Source: Pseudoduganella flava
GTDB lineage: Bacteria; Pseudomonadota; Gammaproteobacteria; Burkholderiales; Burkholderiaceae_D
Length of the DNA: 64,000 bases
NCBI RefSeq assembly: GCF_007830495.1
Contig: NZ_VLKW01000001.1
Coordinates: 62,001-126,000, forward strand
Direction: 5' to 3'
A program made the position numbers and the translations under genes. The notes below the pieces were generated by a model. The model was not told where the DNA came from. It was given only the letters and a program-made list of their open reading frames with translations, and did no database searches. The stretch's first letter is position 1, and the number at the start of each line of letters is the position of its first letter. This document shows positions 28,635-38,579 of this stretch, one piece after another.

Positions 28635-29276
28635 ATGGCGACCGAGCTGTTATTGATCCGTCATGGCGAAACGGCGTGGAACGCGGTGCGCCGGCTGCAG
28701 GGGCACCTGGACATCGGCCTGAACGACGCCGGGCGGCGCCAGGCGGCCGCGCTCGCCCGGGCGCTGGCTGCCGAGCCGCTGGCCGCGATCGTCTCCAGCG
28801 ACCTGCAACGGGCGATGCACACGGCCGAGGCCGTGGCGGCGTACCACCACGTGCCGTTCCACACGGACCACGCGCTGCGCGAGCGGGGCTATGGCGTCTT
28901 CGAAGGCTTGCTGTACACGGAGATCGAAGCGCGCTACCCGGACCATTTCGCCGCCTGGCAAGCGCGCCATGTCGACGCGGTGATGCCGCACGGCGAGCGC
29001 CATGCCGAGAGCTTCCGCCACTTCTATGAGCGCTGCATCGCCGCGATCGGCCGCTGGGCTGGCCAGTACGACGGCCGCAAGCTGGCGCTTGTCGCCCACG
29101 GCGGCGTGCTCGAATGCGCCTACCGGGCCGCCAACGACATGGCACTGGAAAGCCCGCGCGACTTCCAGGTCCGCAACGCCAGCATCAACCGCTTCACGTG
29201 GGCTGACGGCAAGCTGGCGCTGACGCAGTGGGGCGATGTCGACCACCTGGCGCAGGCGCTGGACGACATCGTCTGA
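28635..29276 (+). CDS. histidine phosphatase family protein
   Basis: A 213-aa phosphoglycerate-mutase-like protein. The catalytic histidine is in LLIRHGETAWN (RHG motif) near residue 10, with GHLDIGLNDAGRRQA, SSDLQRAMHTAE and the second histidine in LVAHGGVLE. The glutamate of RGYGVFEGL is also in place. Substrate cannot be told: candidates are alpha-ribazole-phosphate-like or general sugar phosphates. Last gene of the tyrS operon, ending at a palindromic element. Confidence 0.92.
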   Translation: MATELLLIRHGETAWNAVRRLQGHLDIGLNDAGRRQAAALARALAAEPLAAIVSSDLQRAMHTAEAVAAYHHVPFHTDHALRERGYGVFEGLLYTEIEARYPDHFAAWQARHVDAVMPHGERHAESFRHFYERCIAAIGRWAGQYDGRKLALVAHGGVLECAYRAANDMALESPRDFQVRNASINRFTWADGKLALTQWGDVDHLAQALDDIV

Positions 29277-29284
29277 CAACCCGG

Positions 29285-29310
29285 AAAACCGGTGTCAGAC
29301 ACCGGTTTTT
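29285..29310. repeat. REP-like palindrome (GGTGTC family), bidirectional terminator
   Basis: AAAACCGGTGTC, A, GACACCGGTTTT(T): perfect 12-bp arms. It lies between two converging genes and its last T is the first base of the GH31 stop. The A-run and T-run make it an efficient terminator in both directions. The GTGTC/GACAC core links it with the elements at 34.9 and 52.7 kb. Confidence 0.8.
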
Positions 29311-31670
29311 CAGCGGCCGATCACCTTTACCAGCTTCGGTGCCGATGCGGCAAAGCCCGCCGAGCCGCCGTCCGCCGTCAGCTTGCCGTCTTTCCAGCGC
29401 AGCTTGCTCGTCACCACGTTCTTGCCTTTCTCGTAGTCGTACGTCAGCCCATCGTCGTCGTACAGCGTGAATTCGGCGTCGCCGTTGCCAGGGTAGACGA
29501 GGATCTGTTCGATCGCCTGCTTCTCGGCGGTCGATTGGATCGCCGCGCCCAGCGGCACGATCGAGCCGGCGCGGACGAACACGGGAATCCGGTCGATCGG
29601 CGCCGCCGCTTTCACCCAGCGGCCGCCCGTGAATTTCTCGTTGGTCCAGAAGTCGTACCAGTCGCTGCCGGCCGGCAGGTAGACGTCCTTTTCCGTCTGG
29701 CCCTGTTCCGTCACCGGTGCCACGAGGAACGCGGGGCCGAACATGTATTGCGTGCCGATGTTGGCGACGTTCGGATCGGTGCCGAAGTCCATCCACAACG
29801 GCCGCATGAATGGCATGCCCGTGTCGTAAGTGATCTTCGCCTGGCTGTAGATGTACGGGATCAGCTGGTAGCGCAGCGCGTCGAACTTCGCCATCACACC
29901 TTCAGCCTGCCTACCGAACGACCACAGTTCCGCTTCCTTGCGCGAGCCGTGCAGCCGCAGCGTCGGCGTGAACGTGCCGTACTGGAACCAGCGCGTGTGC
30001 AGCTCCGGGTAGTCGTGGTACTGGCCGACGACGGAGCGGGCATCCGATGGATCGAGCAGCGGCGCCTTGGTGGCTTGCGTGGCCGGCGGCAGGTGCTGCC
30101 AGCCACCGATGTCGTTGCCCCAGTAAGCGATGCCGGATGCAGTCATGTTCAGGCCGGCCGGGATCTGGCGCGCCAGCGCTTCCCACGTGGGCTTGATGTC
30201 GGACGACCAGAACAGCGCACCCGTGCGCTGCGAGCCCAGGTAGGCGGCGCGCGACAGGATCAGCACGCGGCGGTTCGGCTTCCATGCCCGCATGCCTTCG
30301 GCAAAACCTTCCGTGTGCACGAGCGGGAACAGATTGCGGTAACGGTCGCCGGAACCGATCGAGTACTGGAAGCCGTCGGGCACCAGGTCCGGTTCCGTTT
30401 CGTCCAGCCACGGATAGTCGAAGCCGCGCGCCAGCACGTTATCGCGTACTTTCTCGAAGAACCATTTGCGGGCCGCCGGGTTGGTGGAGTCGATCAGCGC
30501 GCCGGCGCGGTCGGCGCGGAACGGCAAGCCGTCCTGCGTCTTGCCGTCCTTGTCCTTCAGGAAGTAGCCCTTCGCATCGAGCTCGTTGAAGTAGCGGCCG
30601 GACGTCTCGAAGCGGGGCCAGATCGACACGATCGACTGCATGCCCAGCGCATGCAGCTGTTTGTTCATGCCGTCCGGGTCGGGGTACTGCGCCGGATCGA
30701 TGTCGAGCTGGCCCATCCGCGTCCAATAGAACCAGTCCACCACCATGATGTCCAGCGGATAGCGCTTCTGCCGGTAGGTGTTCGCCACGCGCAGCACTTC
30801 CTGCTGGCTGTCGTAGCGCGCCTTCGACTGGATCAGGCCGAACGCGGCCTTCGGCGGGATCGGCGTGCGGCCCGTCAGGCGCGCGTAGCCAGCATACAGT
30901 TCCTCGACGTTGCGGCCCGTGATGACGAAGAAGCTGACCCGTTCGCCGACGTTCGACTGGAACTTCGTGTCGCCGAGGATCGCCGGCGCAAACCGCGTGG
31001 CCGCCGGGTTGTCCCACACGATGCCATAGCCTTTCGACGACACCATGAACGGCACGCAGACGGATTCGCCACCGGGCGCGTCGTACCAATGCTTGCAATC
31101 GAGCACGCGGCCACGCAGGTCGAGGCCGGACAGCGATTCCTGGTTCTGGCCCATGCCGTAGTAATGCTCGTCGGCTGGCGCGGCGAAGGTGGCGCCCACC
31201 TGGTAGGTCTTTTCGCCGTTCACCGTCTGCGGCGACATTTCCCAGCCCGTCATCTTAAGCACTTCCTGGCCCTGCGCGTTGCGCACCTGCAGGCCGACGG
31301 GCGCCAGCGCGGGCGCGAAGTATTTCTCGCCCTGGCTCGGCACGCGCGGCGCCGGCGCCGGGTTCACGTGCAGCGTCATGCCGCTGGACGTGAAGGTGTC
31401 GCCATCCGCTCCGGCCTGGTGGCGGAACGGCTTGTTGTCCGCAGGCGCGGGCAGGATGCCGTGGCCGGGTCCCTTCAGCACTTCGTTCTTGTCCACGGCG
31501 ATCGTCACGTGCACGATGTTCGGGCCATAGGCCTCGACGGCGACATAGGCACCGTTGCGGTCCAGCGTGGCAAGCGGGGCGGCGGCGGCGGGCAGCAGGA
31601 AGACGGAGGTAAGTGCGGCGGCCAGCAAGGTGAGCGTCGGGCGGGACGGCGCGGCGGAATGGAACGGCAT
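29310..31670 (-). CDS. secreted GH31 alpha-glycosidase
   Basis: A 786-aa glycoside hydrolase family 31 enzyme (alpha-xylosidase/alpha-glucosidase type). A signal peptide (about 1-29, LTLLAAALTSVFLLPAAAA) leads to the N-terminal beta-sandwich and a (beta/alpha)8 barrel. The predicted nucleophile is D423 in WLDETEPD and the acid/base D491 in WSSDIKPTW. The LDETEPD form is more like alpha-xylosidases than typical alpha-glucosidases (DMNE). ATG 31670 has GGAG upstream. Upstream are a promoter and a LacI-type operator; no regulator or TonB receptor is adjacent. Confidence 0.92.
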   Translation of the reverse strand: MPFHSAAPSRPTLTLLAAALTSVFLLPAAAAPLATLDRNGAYVAVEAYGPNIVHVTIAVDKNEVLKGPGHGILPAPADNKPFRHQAGADGDTFTSSGMTLHVNPAPAPRVPSQGEKYFAPALAPVGLQVRNAQGQEVLKMTGWEMSPQTVNGEKTYQVGATFAAPADEHYYGMGQNQESLSGLDLRGRVLDCKHWYDAPGGESVCVPFMVSSKGYGIVWDNPAATRFAPAILGDTKFQSNVGERVSFFVITGRNVEELYAGYARLTGRTPIPPKAAFGLIQSKARYDSQQEVLRVANTYRQKRYPLDIMVVDWFYWTRMGQLDIDPAQYPDPDGMNKQLHALGMQSIVSIWPRFETSGRYFNELDAKGYFLKDKDGKTQDGLPFRADRAGALIDSTNPAARKWFFEKVRDNVLARGFDYPWLDETEPDLVPDGFQYSIGSGDRYRNLFPLVHTEGFAEGMRAWKPNRRVLILSRAAYLGSQRTGALFWSSDIKPTWEALARQIPAGLNMTASGIAYWGNDIGGWQHLPPATQATKAPLLDPSDARSVVGQYHDYPELHTRWFQYGTFTPTLRLHGSRKEAELWSFGRQAEGVMAKFDALRYQLIPYIYSQAKITYDTGMPFMRPLWMDFGTDPNVANIGTQYMFGPAFLVAPVTEQGQTEKDVYLPAGSDWYDFWTNEKFTGGRWVKAAAPIDRIPVFVRAGSIVPLGAAIQSTAEKQAIEQILVYPGNGDAEFTLYDDDGLTYDYEKGKNVVTSKLRWKDGKLTADGGSAGFAASAPKLVKVIGR

Positions 31671-31715
31671 GCGGATCTCCTTTATGGTTGCGCCCTTGTT
31701 TCTGGACGCAGATAT

Positions 31716-31759
31716 TGTTAGCGCTACCGCATGATCGGACAGGGTTGGTTTGAAGTCAA
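31716..31759 (-). promoter_or_regulatory. GH31 promoter with LacI-family operator
   Basis: On minus, TTGACT (31759-31754), 17 bases, GATCAT (31736-31731), then GGTAGCGCTAACA (31728-31716) over the likely transcription start. TAGCGCTA is the palindromic core recognised by many LacI/GalR repressors. Position at +1 fits repression by roadblock/exclusion, relieved by a sugar. The regulator itself is not in this window. Confidence 0.55.
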
Positions 31760-31948
31760 CTATTCCTGTGAAGCACCGGGAATGCCGGGAACGTCGCACG
31801 CGCGTCCGAATAATTTCCTCACGTAACTCACTGTTTCATAACCGGAAAGCCGCACACTTGCTGTTTCTATACAAAATAGTGCTTATTAATTGAGCAGTGC
31901 TTGGGTTAGAATTGCAGGTTCCTCCAGCAAGTTCTCATCGATACCCAA

Positions 31949-32965
31949 GTGCAAATCGGTCCTTATCAACTGCGCAATAACGTGTTTGTCGCCCCGATGG
32001 CGGGCGTCACCGACCGTCCGTTCCGGCAACTGTGCAAGGAGCTGGGCGCGGGCTACGCCGTCTCAGAAATGGCTGCGGCGAACCCGCGCGTGTGGGCAAG
32101 CGAAAAGAGCGCCCGCCGCACCGACCACGCCGGCGAGATGGAACCGAAAGCCGTGCAGATCGCGGGTTCCGATCCGCAGGAACTGGCCGATTGCGCGAAG
32201 TTCAATGTCGACAAGGGCGCCCAGATCATCGACATCAACATGGGCTGCCCCGTGAAGAAGGTCTGCAACAACTGGTGCGGTTCCGCGCTGCTGCAGTTCG
32301 AGGACCTGGTCGAGAGCATCCTGCATGCCGTCGTGCAGGCAGTGCCGGTACCCGTCACGTTGAAGTTCCGTACCGGCTGGAACCGCGAGAACAAGAACGC
32401 GTTGAGGATCGCCCGCATCGCCGAGGAGGCGGGGATCCGCATGCTGACGTTGCATGGCCGCACCCGTGCGGACGGCTATTCCGGCGACGCGGAATACGAC
32501 ACGATCGCCGCCGTGAAGGCGTCGGTGAAGATCCCCGTGGTTGCCAACGGCGACATCACGACGCCGGAAAAGGCCCGCTACGTGCTCAATAAAACGGGTG
32601 CGGATGCCGTGATGATCGGCCGCGCCGCCCAGGGCCGGCCGTGGATCTTCCGCGAAATCGATCACTTCCTGCGTACCGGCACGCACCTGCCGCCGCCGCT
32701 GGTGGCGGAGGTGCGCAAGCTGATGGACGAACACCTGCGTGCCCACTACGCCTTCTACGGCGAGTACCTGGGCGTGCGCACCGCGCGCAAGCATATCGGC
32801 TGGTATGTGCGCGACCTCCCGGGCGGGGAGGAGTTCCGCAAGGAGATGAACCGCCTCGAGTCCACCGATGAGCAGCTGCGTGCCGTGGATTCGTTCTTTG
32901 AGTCCCAATGGAAGCATGGCGAGCGGTTACAATACCGCCTCGCCGAAGACATGCTGGCTGCCTGA
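31949..32965 (+). CDS. dusB: tRNA-dihydrouridine synthase B
   Basis: An FMN-dependent enzyme of 338 aa that reduces uridine 17 (DusB specificity) in tRNA D-loops. Motifs are APMAGVTDRPFR (FMN site), DINMGCPVKKVCN with the catalytic cysteine, LHGRTRADGYSG and NGDIT. GTG 31949 gives the family start MQIGPYQLRN; no in-frame ATG lies upstream. It is followed by fis, the classic dusB-fis operon in which DusB translation helps Fis production in enterics. Confidence 0.95.
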   Translation: MQIGPYQLRNNVFVAPMAGVTDRPFRQLCKELGAGYAVSEMAAANPRVWASEKSARRTDHAGEMEPKAVQIAGSDPQELADCAKFNVDKGAQIIDINMGCPVKKVCNNWCGSALLQFEDLVESILHAVVQAVPVPVTLKFRTGWNRENKNALRIARIAEEAGIRMLTLHGRTRADGYSGDAEYDTIAAVKASVKIPVVANGDITTPEKARYVLNKTGADAVMIGRAAQGRPWIFREIDHFLRTGTHLPPPLVAEVRKLMDEHLRAHYAFYGEYLGVRTARKHIGWYVRDLPGGEEFRKEMNRLESTDEQLRAVDSFFESQWKHGERLQYRLAEDMLAA

Positions 32966-33005
32966 TGGCGCCAGATCGGCAAATAATTCACGTAAATAGA
33001 AGAAC

Positions 33006-33239
33006 ATGAGCAAAGAAAGTATCCAGGAAGTTGTCACGAAGAGCCTTGAAGAGTATTTCAACGACCTGGGCGAGCAGCAACCATCGAACATCTACGACAT
33101 GGTCGTCATGACCGTCGAGAAGCCGATCCTGCAAGTGGTAATGAACCGTGCCGACGGCAACCAGTCGCACGCCGCGCAGATGCTGGGTATCAACCGCAAC
33201 ACGCTGCGCAAGAAACTGCAGGAGCACGGCCTGCTGTAA
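33006..33239 (+). CDS. fis: Fis nucleoid protein
   Basis: A 77-aa DNA-bending factor. The C-terminal helix-turn-helix ([21 protein letters not shown]) is strongly conserved; the N-terminal beta-hairpin region is shorter than the 98-aa enteric Fis, as usual in beta-proteobacteria. Expected roles are nucleoid organisation and growth-phase gene control. 40 bases after dusB. Confidence 0.95.
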   Translation: MSKESIQEVVTKSLEEYFNDLGEQQPSNIYDMVVMTVEKPILQVVMNRADGNQSHAAQMLGINRNTLRKKLQEHGLL

Positions 33240-33334
33240 GGCTTTCTGTCCGGCCCGGTTCGAAGTGGCTGCGACCGGCCGCTTGTGCCGGCGGGCCGCT
33301 CGATACAAGAATTTTTCAAACCTGGACCACAGCC

Positions 33335-34921
33335 ATGATCAAACAAGCTCTCATCTCCGTTTCCGACAAGACCGGCGTTCTGGATTTCGCCCGGGCGCTG
33401 TCGGCGATGGGCGTCAACATCCTGTCCACGGGCGGTACCGCCAAGCTGCTGCAGGATAACGGCCTGACCGTCACCGAAGTCGCCGATTACACGGGCTTCC
33501 CGGAAATGCTGGACGGCCGCGTGAAGACGCTGCACCCGAAAGTGCACGGCGGCATCCTTGCCCGCCGCGATTTCCCGGAGCACATGGCGAAGCTGGACGA
33601 ACACCAGATCCCGACGATCGACATGGTCGTCGTCAACCTGTACCCGTTCCAGGCAACGGTGGCGAAGGACAACTGCACGCTGGATGACGCGATCGAGAAC
33701 ATCGACATCGGCGGCCCGGCGATGCTGCGCTCGGCGGCGAAGAATCACAAGGACGTCGTCGTGATCTGCGACCCGTCCGACTACGGCCTGATCCTGGCCG
33801 AGATGAAGACGACGGACAACTCGCCCGGCTACATCAGCTATGAAACCCGCTTCAACCTGGCCAAGAAGGTGTACGCGCACACGGCCGCCTACGACGGCGC
33901 GATCACGAATTACCTGACGAGCCTGGGCCCGGACCGCTCGCACGCGAACCGCGGTGCGTACCCGCAGACGCTGAACGTCGCGTTTGAAAAAGTGCAGGAC
34001 ATGCGCTACGGCGAAAACCCGCACCAGTCGGCTGCGTTCTACCGCGAAACTCGGCTTGTTCCCGGCGCACTGGCGAACTACCGCCAGCTGCAGGGCAAGG
34101 AACTGTCGTTCAACAACATCGCCGATGCCGATGCGGCATGGGAATGCGTGAAGAGCTTCGGCGGCATGGACCAGCCGGCCGCATGCGTGATCGTCAAGCA
34201 CGCGAATCCGTGCGGCGTGGCGCTGGGCGGCTCGGCCGTCGAAGCGTACACCCGCGCACTGCAGACGGACCCGACCTCCGCATTCGGCGGCATCATCGCC
34301 TTCAACGTGGAAGTGGACGCCACTGCCGCGACCGAGCTGGCCAAGCTGTTCGTCGAAGTGCTGATCGCCCCATCCTTCAGCGACGAAGCGAAGCGGATCA
34401 TGTCGGCCAAGCAGAACGTCCGCCTGCTGGAAATCCCGTTGGGCGATGGTGTCAACGCGATGGACTTCAAGCGCGTGGGCGGCGGCCTGCTGGTGCAGTC
34501 GGCCGATGCGAAGAACGTGCTGCAGGCGGACCTGCGCGTCGTGACGAAGAAGCAGCCGACGCCGCAGCAGCTGGCCGACGCGATGTTCGCGTGGAAGGTG
34601 GCCAAGTACGTCAAGTCGAACGCGATCGTCTTCTGCGGCGGCAATATGACCTTGGGCGTCGGCGCCGGCCAGATGAGCCGCATCGACTCCGCGCGGATCG
34701 CCTCGATCAAGGCACAGAACGCCGGCCTGTCGCTGGCTGGCTCGACCGTGGCATCGGACGCGTTCTTCCCGTTCCGTGACGGCCTGGACGTGGTCGTCGA
34801 CGCCGGCGCAACGTGCGTGATCCACCCAGGCGGCTCGATGCGCGACCAGGAAGTGATCGACGCAGCCGACGAACGCGGCGTCGTGATGCTGTACACCGGC
34901 ACCCGCCACTTCCGCCACTAA
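33335..34921 (+). CDS. purH: bifunctional AICAR transformylase/IMP cyclohydrolase
   Basis: A 528-aa enzyme for the last two steps of IMP synthesis. The N-terminal cyclohydrolase (MGS-like) domain carries [13 protein letters not shown] and [16 protein letters not shown]. The C-terminal formyltransferase domain carries [20 protein letters not shown] and the end [20 protein letters not shown]. Full length. It follows fis by 95 bases and is followed by a REP-like pair. Confidence 0.97.
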   Translation: MIKQALISVSDKTGVLDFARALSAMGVNILSTGGTAKLLQDNGLTVTEVADYTGFPEMLDGRVKTLHPKVHGGILARRDFPEHMAKLDEHQIPTIDMVVVNLYPFQATVAKDNCTLDDAIENIDIGGPAMLRSAAKNHKDVVVICDPSDYGLILAEMKTTDNSPGYISYETRFNLAKKVYAHTAAYDGAITNYLTSLGPDRSHANRGAYPQTLNVAFEKVQDMRYGENPHQSAAFYRETRLVPGALANYRQLQGKELSFNNIADADAAWECVKSFGGMDQPAACVIVKHANPCGVALGGSAVEAYTRALQTDPTSAFGGIIAFNVEVDATAATELAKLFVEVLIAPSFSDEAKRIMSAKQNVRLLEIPLGDGVNAMDFKRVGGGLLVQSADAKNVLQADLRVVTKKQPTPQQLADAMFAWKVAKYVKSNAIVFCGGNMTLGVGAGQMSRIDSARIASIKAQNAGLSLAGSTVASDAFFPFRDGLDVVVDAGATCVIHPGGSMRDQEVIDAADERGVVMLYTGTRHFRH

Positions 34922-34942
34922 GCCGCCATCGAACAACGGCTC

Positions 34943-35046
34943 AGCTCGTGTCCCCTGGTGCCAGGCACGAAGGGACACGAGCTCAACGGATATTACGGTC
35001 GAGCCCGTGTCTTCTGGTGCCTGGCACCAGGGGACACGGGCTCGAC
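34943..35046. repeat. pair of REP-like hairpins (GTGTC family)
   Basis: Hairpin a has arms AGCTCGTGTCCC (34943-34954) and GGGACACGAGCT (34972-34983). Hairpin b has arms GTCGAGCCCGTGTC (34998-35011) and GACACGGGCTCGAC (35033-35046) with inner CTGGTGCC-T-GGCACCAG. The cores match the units of the array at 52651-53049. They stand 20 bases after purH and 30 before the ruvC promoter. Confidence 0.85.
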
Positions 35047-35077
35047 TGTTCTTTGCGCACTATTCGCGATGAGCAAC

Positions 35078-35106
35078 TTGCCCGCGCTTTCTTTACTGCA
35101 TACAAT
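35078..35106 (+). promoter_or_regulatory. ruvC promoter, probably leaderless
   Basis: TTGCCC (35078-35083), 17 bases, TACAAT (35101-35106). The predicted transcription start falls on or next to the ruvC ATG at 35113, and no Shine-Dalgarno is present. Confidence 0.6.
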
Positions 35107-35112
35107 CACCCG

Positions 35113-35643
35113 ATGATCATTCTCGGCATCGACCCCGGCCTCCGTACGACCGGCTTTGGCGTCATTCACAAGCAGGGTACGAAGCTGCGTTACATCGCCT
35201 CCGGAACCATCAAGAGCGGCGATGGGGGGTTGCCGGCGCGCCTGAAAGTCATCCTCGACGGCGTCAGCGAACTGGCGGCCACCTACCAGCCCGATTGCGC
35301 CGCGATCGAGCAGGTGTACGTCAACGTCAATCCGCAATCGACCTTGCTGCTCGGCCAAGCCCGTGGTGCGGCCATCTGCGGGCTGGTCAGTGCCGCGTTG
35401 TCCGTCGCCGAGTATTCGCCCACGCAGATCAAGCAGGCCGTCACCGGCAGCGGCCGGGCCGTCAAGGAACAGATGCAGCAGATGGTGGCGCGCCTGCTGG
35501 CGCTGCCCGGCCTGCCCGGCACGGATGCCGCCGACGCGCTCGGCGTCGCCATCTGCCACGCCAATTCGCACGACACGTTGAACGCCATCGCCGCGACAGG
35601 GTTGTCCGGTCTGCACATGAAGCGCGGCCGCCTCGTCGGCTAA
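35113..35643 (+). CDS. ruvC: Holliday junction endonuclease RuvC
   Basis: A 176-aa resolvase that cuts Holliday junctions as a dimer with RuvAB. The acidic tetrad is intact at the same numbers as the E. coli enzyme: D7 (GIDPG), E66 (AIEQVYV), D138 and D141 ([13 protein letters not shown]). ATG 35113 gives the family N-terminus [14 protein letters not shown]. First of the ruvC-ruvA-ruvB group. Confidence 0.97.
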   Translation: MIILGIDPGLRTTGFGVIHKQGTKLRYIASGTIKSGDGGLPARLKVILDGVSELAATYQPDCAAIEQVYVNVNPQSTLLLGQARGAAICGLVSAALSVAEYSPTQIKQAVTGSGRAVKEQMQQMVARLLALPGLPGTDAADALGVAICHANSHDTLNAIAATGLSGLHMKRGRLVG

Positions 35644-35676
35644 ACTTCACCTCATCACTTCATTTACGGGCTTGCC

Positions 35677-36258
35677 ATGATCGGACGTCTCTCCGGTGTT
35701 CTGCTTGAAAAAAATCCGCCGCAACTGCTGGTCGACGTCGGCGGGGTCGCCTACGAGGTCGACGTGCCGATGAGCACGTTCTACAACCTGCCGCACACGG
35801 GCGAGCGCGTCGTGCTGTTCACGCACCTGACCGTGCGCGAGGATGCGCACCTGCTGTACGGCTTCGGCAACGCCGAGGAGCGCGCCGTGTTCCGCCAGCT
35901 GATCAAGATCAGCGGCATCGGCGCGCGCACCGCGCTGTCGATCCTGTCCGGCATGTCGATCGCCGACCTGTCGCAGGCCGTCACGCGGCAGGAAGCGGGC
36001 CGCCTCGTCAAGGTGCCCGGCATCGGCAAGAAGACGGCCGAGCGCCTGCTGCTGGAGCTGAAGGGCAAGCTGGGCGCGGACCTCGGCAGCGTCGGCGGCG
36101 TGGCCGTCGTGCCCGACGCGCAAACGGACATCCTGAACGCGCTGCTCGCATTGGGGTATTCTGACAAGGAGGCGCTGCTGGCGCTGAAGACCGTGCCCGC
36201 CGGAGCCTCCGTCTCGGACGGCATCAAGCAGGCACTGAAGGCGCTGTCCAAAGGTTGA
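35677..36258 (+). CDS. ruvA: Holliday junction branch migration protein RuvA
   Basis: A 193-aa junction-binding protein. It starts [28 protein letters not shown] (OB-fold), then two HhH motifs ([14 protein letters not shown] and [14 protein letters not shown]), an Ala/Val-rich linker and the C-terminal RuvB-binding domain. 33 bases after ruvC, 3 before ruvB. Confidence 0.97.
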   Translation: MIGRLSGVLLEKNPPQLLVDVGGVAYEVDVPMSTFYNLPHTGERVVLFTHLTVREDAHLLYGFGNAEERAVFRQLIKISGIGARTALSILSGMSIADLSQAVTRQEAGRLVKVPGIGKKTAERLLLELKGKLGADLGSVGGVAVVPDAQTDILNALLALGYSDKEALLALKTVPAGASVSDGIKQALKALSKG

Positions 36259-36261
36259 TGA

Positions 36262-37311
36262 ATGAGCATCCAGACCGATAGTTTTTCCGAAGCACGCATC
36301 ATCGATGCGGCGCCCGCGTCGCCGAACGAGGAGGCGATCGAGCGCGCGTTGCGCCCGAAGCTGCTGGACGAATACGTCGGCCAGCAGAAGATCCGCGACC
36401 AGCTCGAGATCTTCATCTCCGCGGCAAGAAAGCGCAGCGAGGCGCTCGATCACACCTTGCTGTTCGGCCCTCCGGGCCTGGGCAAGACGACGCTCGCCAA
36501 CATCATCGCCCGCGAGATGGGCGTGAACCTGCGCCAGACGTCCGGCCCCGTGCTGGAGCGCCCCGGCGACCTGGCCGCGCTGCTGACGAACCTGGAAGCG
36601 AACGACGTGCTGTTCATCGACGAGATCCACCGCCTGTCGCCCGTCGTCGAGGAGATCCTGTACCCGGCGCTGGAGGACTACCAGATCGACATCATGATCG
36701 GCGAAGGCCCGGCCGCGCGTTCCGTGAAGCTGGACCTGCAGCCGTTCACGCTCGTCGGCGCGACCACCCGCGCCGGCATGCTGACCAATCCGCTGCGCGA
36801 CCGCTTCGGCATCGTCGCCCGCCTCGAGTTCTACACGACCGAGGAGCTGGCGAAGATCGTCACGCGCAGTGCCGCGCTGCTGAAAGCGAACATCGACGAC
36901 TCGGGCGCGCTGGAAATCGCCCGCCGCGCGCGCGGCACGCCGCGAATCGCCAACCGGCTGCTGCGCCGCGTGCGGGACTACGCGGAAGTGAAGAGCAATG
37001 GCGACATCACGAAGGCCGTGGCCGACGCCGCGCTCGTGATGCTGGATGTCGACACCGTCGGCTTCGACGTCATGGACCGCAAGCTGCTCGAAGCGGTGCT
37101 GCATAAATTCGGCGGCGGCCCCGTCGGCATCGGCAACCTGGCGGCGGCGATCGGCGAGGCCGCCGACACGATCGAGGACGTGCTGGAACCCTACCTGATC
37201 CAGCAGGGCTACCTGCAGCGCACGCCGCGCGGGCGTGTCGCTACCGCGGCGGCCTACGAGCACTTCGGCCTGAAGCCGCCGCGCGGCAACCTCACCGGCG
37301 AATTGTGGTGA
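36262..37311 (+). CDS. ruvB: Holliday junction helicase motor RuvB
   Basis: A 349-aa AAA+ hexameric motor. Walker A GPPGLGKT is at 69-76, Walker [10 protein letters not shown] near 116, sensor 1 [10 protein letters not shown], arginine finger region LRDRFG, and the C-terminal winged helix ending [17 protein letters not shown]. Stop TGA overlaps the ATG of the next gene (TGATG). Confidence 0.97.
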   Translation: MSIQTDSFSEARIIDAAPASPNEEAIERALRPKLLDEYVGQQKIRDQLEIFISAARKRSEALDHTLLFGPPGLGKTTLANIIAREMGVNLRQTSGPVLERPGDLAALLTNLEANDVLFIDEIHRLSPVVEEILYPALEDYQIDIMIGEGPAARSVKLDLQPFTLVGATTRAGMLTNPLRDRFGIVARLEFYTTEELAKIVTRSAALLKANIDDSGALEIARRARGTPRIANRLLRRVRDYAEVKSNGDITKAVADAALVMLDVDTVGFDVMDRKLLEAVLHKFGGGPVGIGNLAAAIGEAADTIEDVLEPYLIQQGYLQRTPRGRVATAAAYEHFGLKPPRGNLTGELW

Positions 37312-37763
37312 TGCGGATCTGGGTCGACGCGGACGCTTGCCCCGCGGTGATCAAGGACATCCTGTACCGCGTCGCCGAACGGGTGCAGATCGACGTCACG
37401 CTGGTCGCGAACCAGCTGCTGCGCGTGCCGCCGTCGAAGTACGTGCGCGCCGTGCAGGTGCCGGCCGGTTTCGACGTGGCGGACCGCGAGATCGTGCGCC
37501 TGACGGAACCGGGCGACCTCGTGATCACCGGCGACATCCCGCTGGCCGCGGACGTGCTGGAGAAGGGCGGCCATGCGCTCAATCCGCGCGGCGAGTTCTA
37601 CACGCCGGACAATATCGCCCAGCAGCTGACGATGCGCGCCTTCCTCGACGAGCTGCGCGGCAGTGGCGTCGACACGGGCGGCCCGGCCGCATTCAACCAG
37701 GCGGACCGCCAGCGTTTCGCCAATGCGCTCGACCGCCATCTGCGCCAGGCCGGCCTGGGCTGA
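37311..37763 (+). CDS. YaiI/YqxD family protein (DUF188)
   Basis: A 150-aa protein with the NYN/PIN-like DUF188 start [20 protein letters not shown], then [31 protein letters not shown] and [17 protein letters not shown]. The conserved acidic residues suggest a nuclease fold, but activity is unproven. Start overlaps the ruvB stop by one base; two GTG codons just upstream are in frame. Confidence 0.93.
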   Translation: MRIWVDADACPAVIKDILYRVAERVQIDVTLVANQLLRVPPSKYVRAVQVPAGFDVADREIVRLTEPGDLVITGDIPLAADVLEKGGHALNPRGEFYTPDNIAQQLTMRAFLDELRGSGVDTGGPAAFNQADRQRFANALDRHLRQAGLG

Positions 37764-37791
37764 ATCGGGCAAGTTGCGGTATGCTCCCGGC

Positions 37792-38553
37792 ATGCTGATC
37801 AAAACCGCCATCGCCACACTGGCCCTCGCCGCATCCGCCGCGCAGGGCGCCGTTCCCGTCTACGGCTACGTTGTCAAACACACCTATCCGCACGATCCCG
37901 GCGCATTCACGCAAGGGCTGTTCTACCAAGACGGCCTGCTGTACGAAAGCACGGGCCTGAACGGCCGCTCGTCGGTGCGCAAGGTGGAACTGGAAACGGG
38001 CAAGGTGCTGCTGAACCGCGCGATCCCCGCCGCGTATTTCGGCGAAGGGATCGCCCCCGCCGGCAACCGCATCGTCAGCCTCACGTGGACGAACCAGATC
38101 GGCTTCATCTTCGACATGGAAACGCTGCAGCCGCAAGGCATCTTTCCGTACCAGGGCGAAGGCTGGGCGTTGACGAGCGACGGCACGCGCCTCTACATGA
38201 GCGACGGCAGCGCCTACCTCCGCGTGCTCGATCCGAACACGATGCGCGTGCTGCGGCGCATTCACGTGACGGCCGATGCGCAGCCCGTCACGCAACTCAA
38301 CGAGCTTGAATGGGTGGAAGGGGAGATCTACGCGAACGTGTGGCAGACCGACCGCATCGCCCGCATCGATCCGTTTTCCGGCCGCGTGCTGGGCTGGATC
38401 GACCTGACAGGGCTGGACAAGCTGGCGGGCATCGAGCGCGGCTCGGACAACGTCCCGAACGGCATCGCCTACGACAGCGCGAAGAAGCGCCTGTTCGTCA
38501 CCGGCAAGCTGTGGCCGAAGCTGTTCGAGATCGAATTGAAGAAGCGCCCGTAA
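37792..38553 (+). CDS. glutaminyl-peptide cyclotransferase
   Basis: A 253-aa exported enzyme of the plant/bacterial five-bladed beta-propeller QC type, which converts N-terminal Gln to pyroglutamate. Signal peptide MLIKTAIATLALAASAAQGA. Propeller motifs are HDPGAFTQGLFY, YESTGLNGRSSVRKVEL, EGWALTSDG, LNELEWVEGEIYANVW and the C-terminal NGIAYDSAKKRLFVTGKLWP. It lies 28 bases after the DUF188 gene. Confidence 0.92.
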   Translation: MLIKTAIATLALAASAAQGAVPVYGYVVKHTYPHDPGAFTQGLFYQDGLLYESTGLNGRSSVRKVELETGKVLLNRAIPAAYFGEGIAPAGNRIVSLTWTNQIGFIFDMETLQPQGIFPYQGEGWALTSDGTRLYMSDGSAYLRVLDPNTMRVLRRIHVTADAQPVTQLNELEWVEGEIYANVWQTDRIARIDPFSGRVLGWIDLTGLDKLAGIERGSDNVPNGIAYDSAKKRLFVTGKLWPKLFEIELKKRP

Positions 38554-38579
38554 AGCGGGGTCCCCACGGGCCGCGTGAT

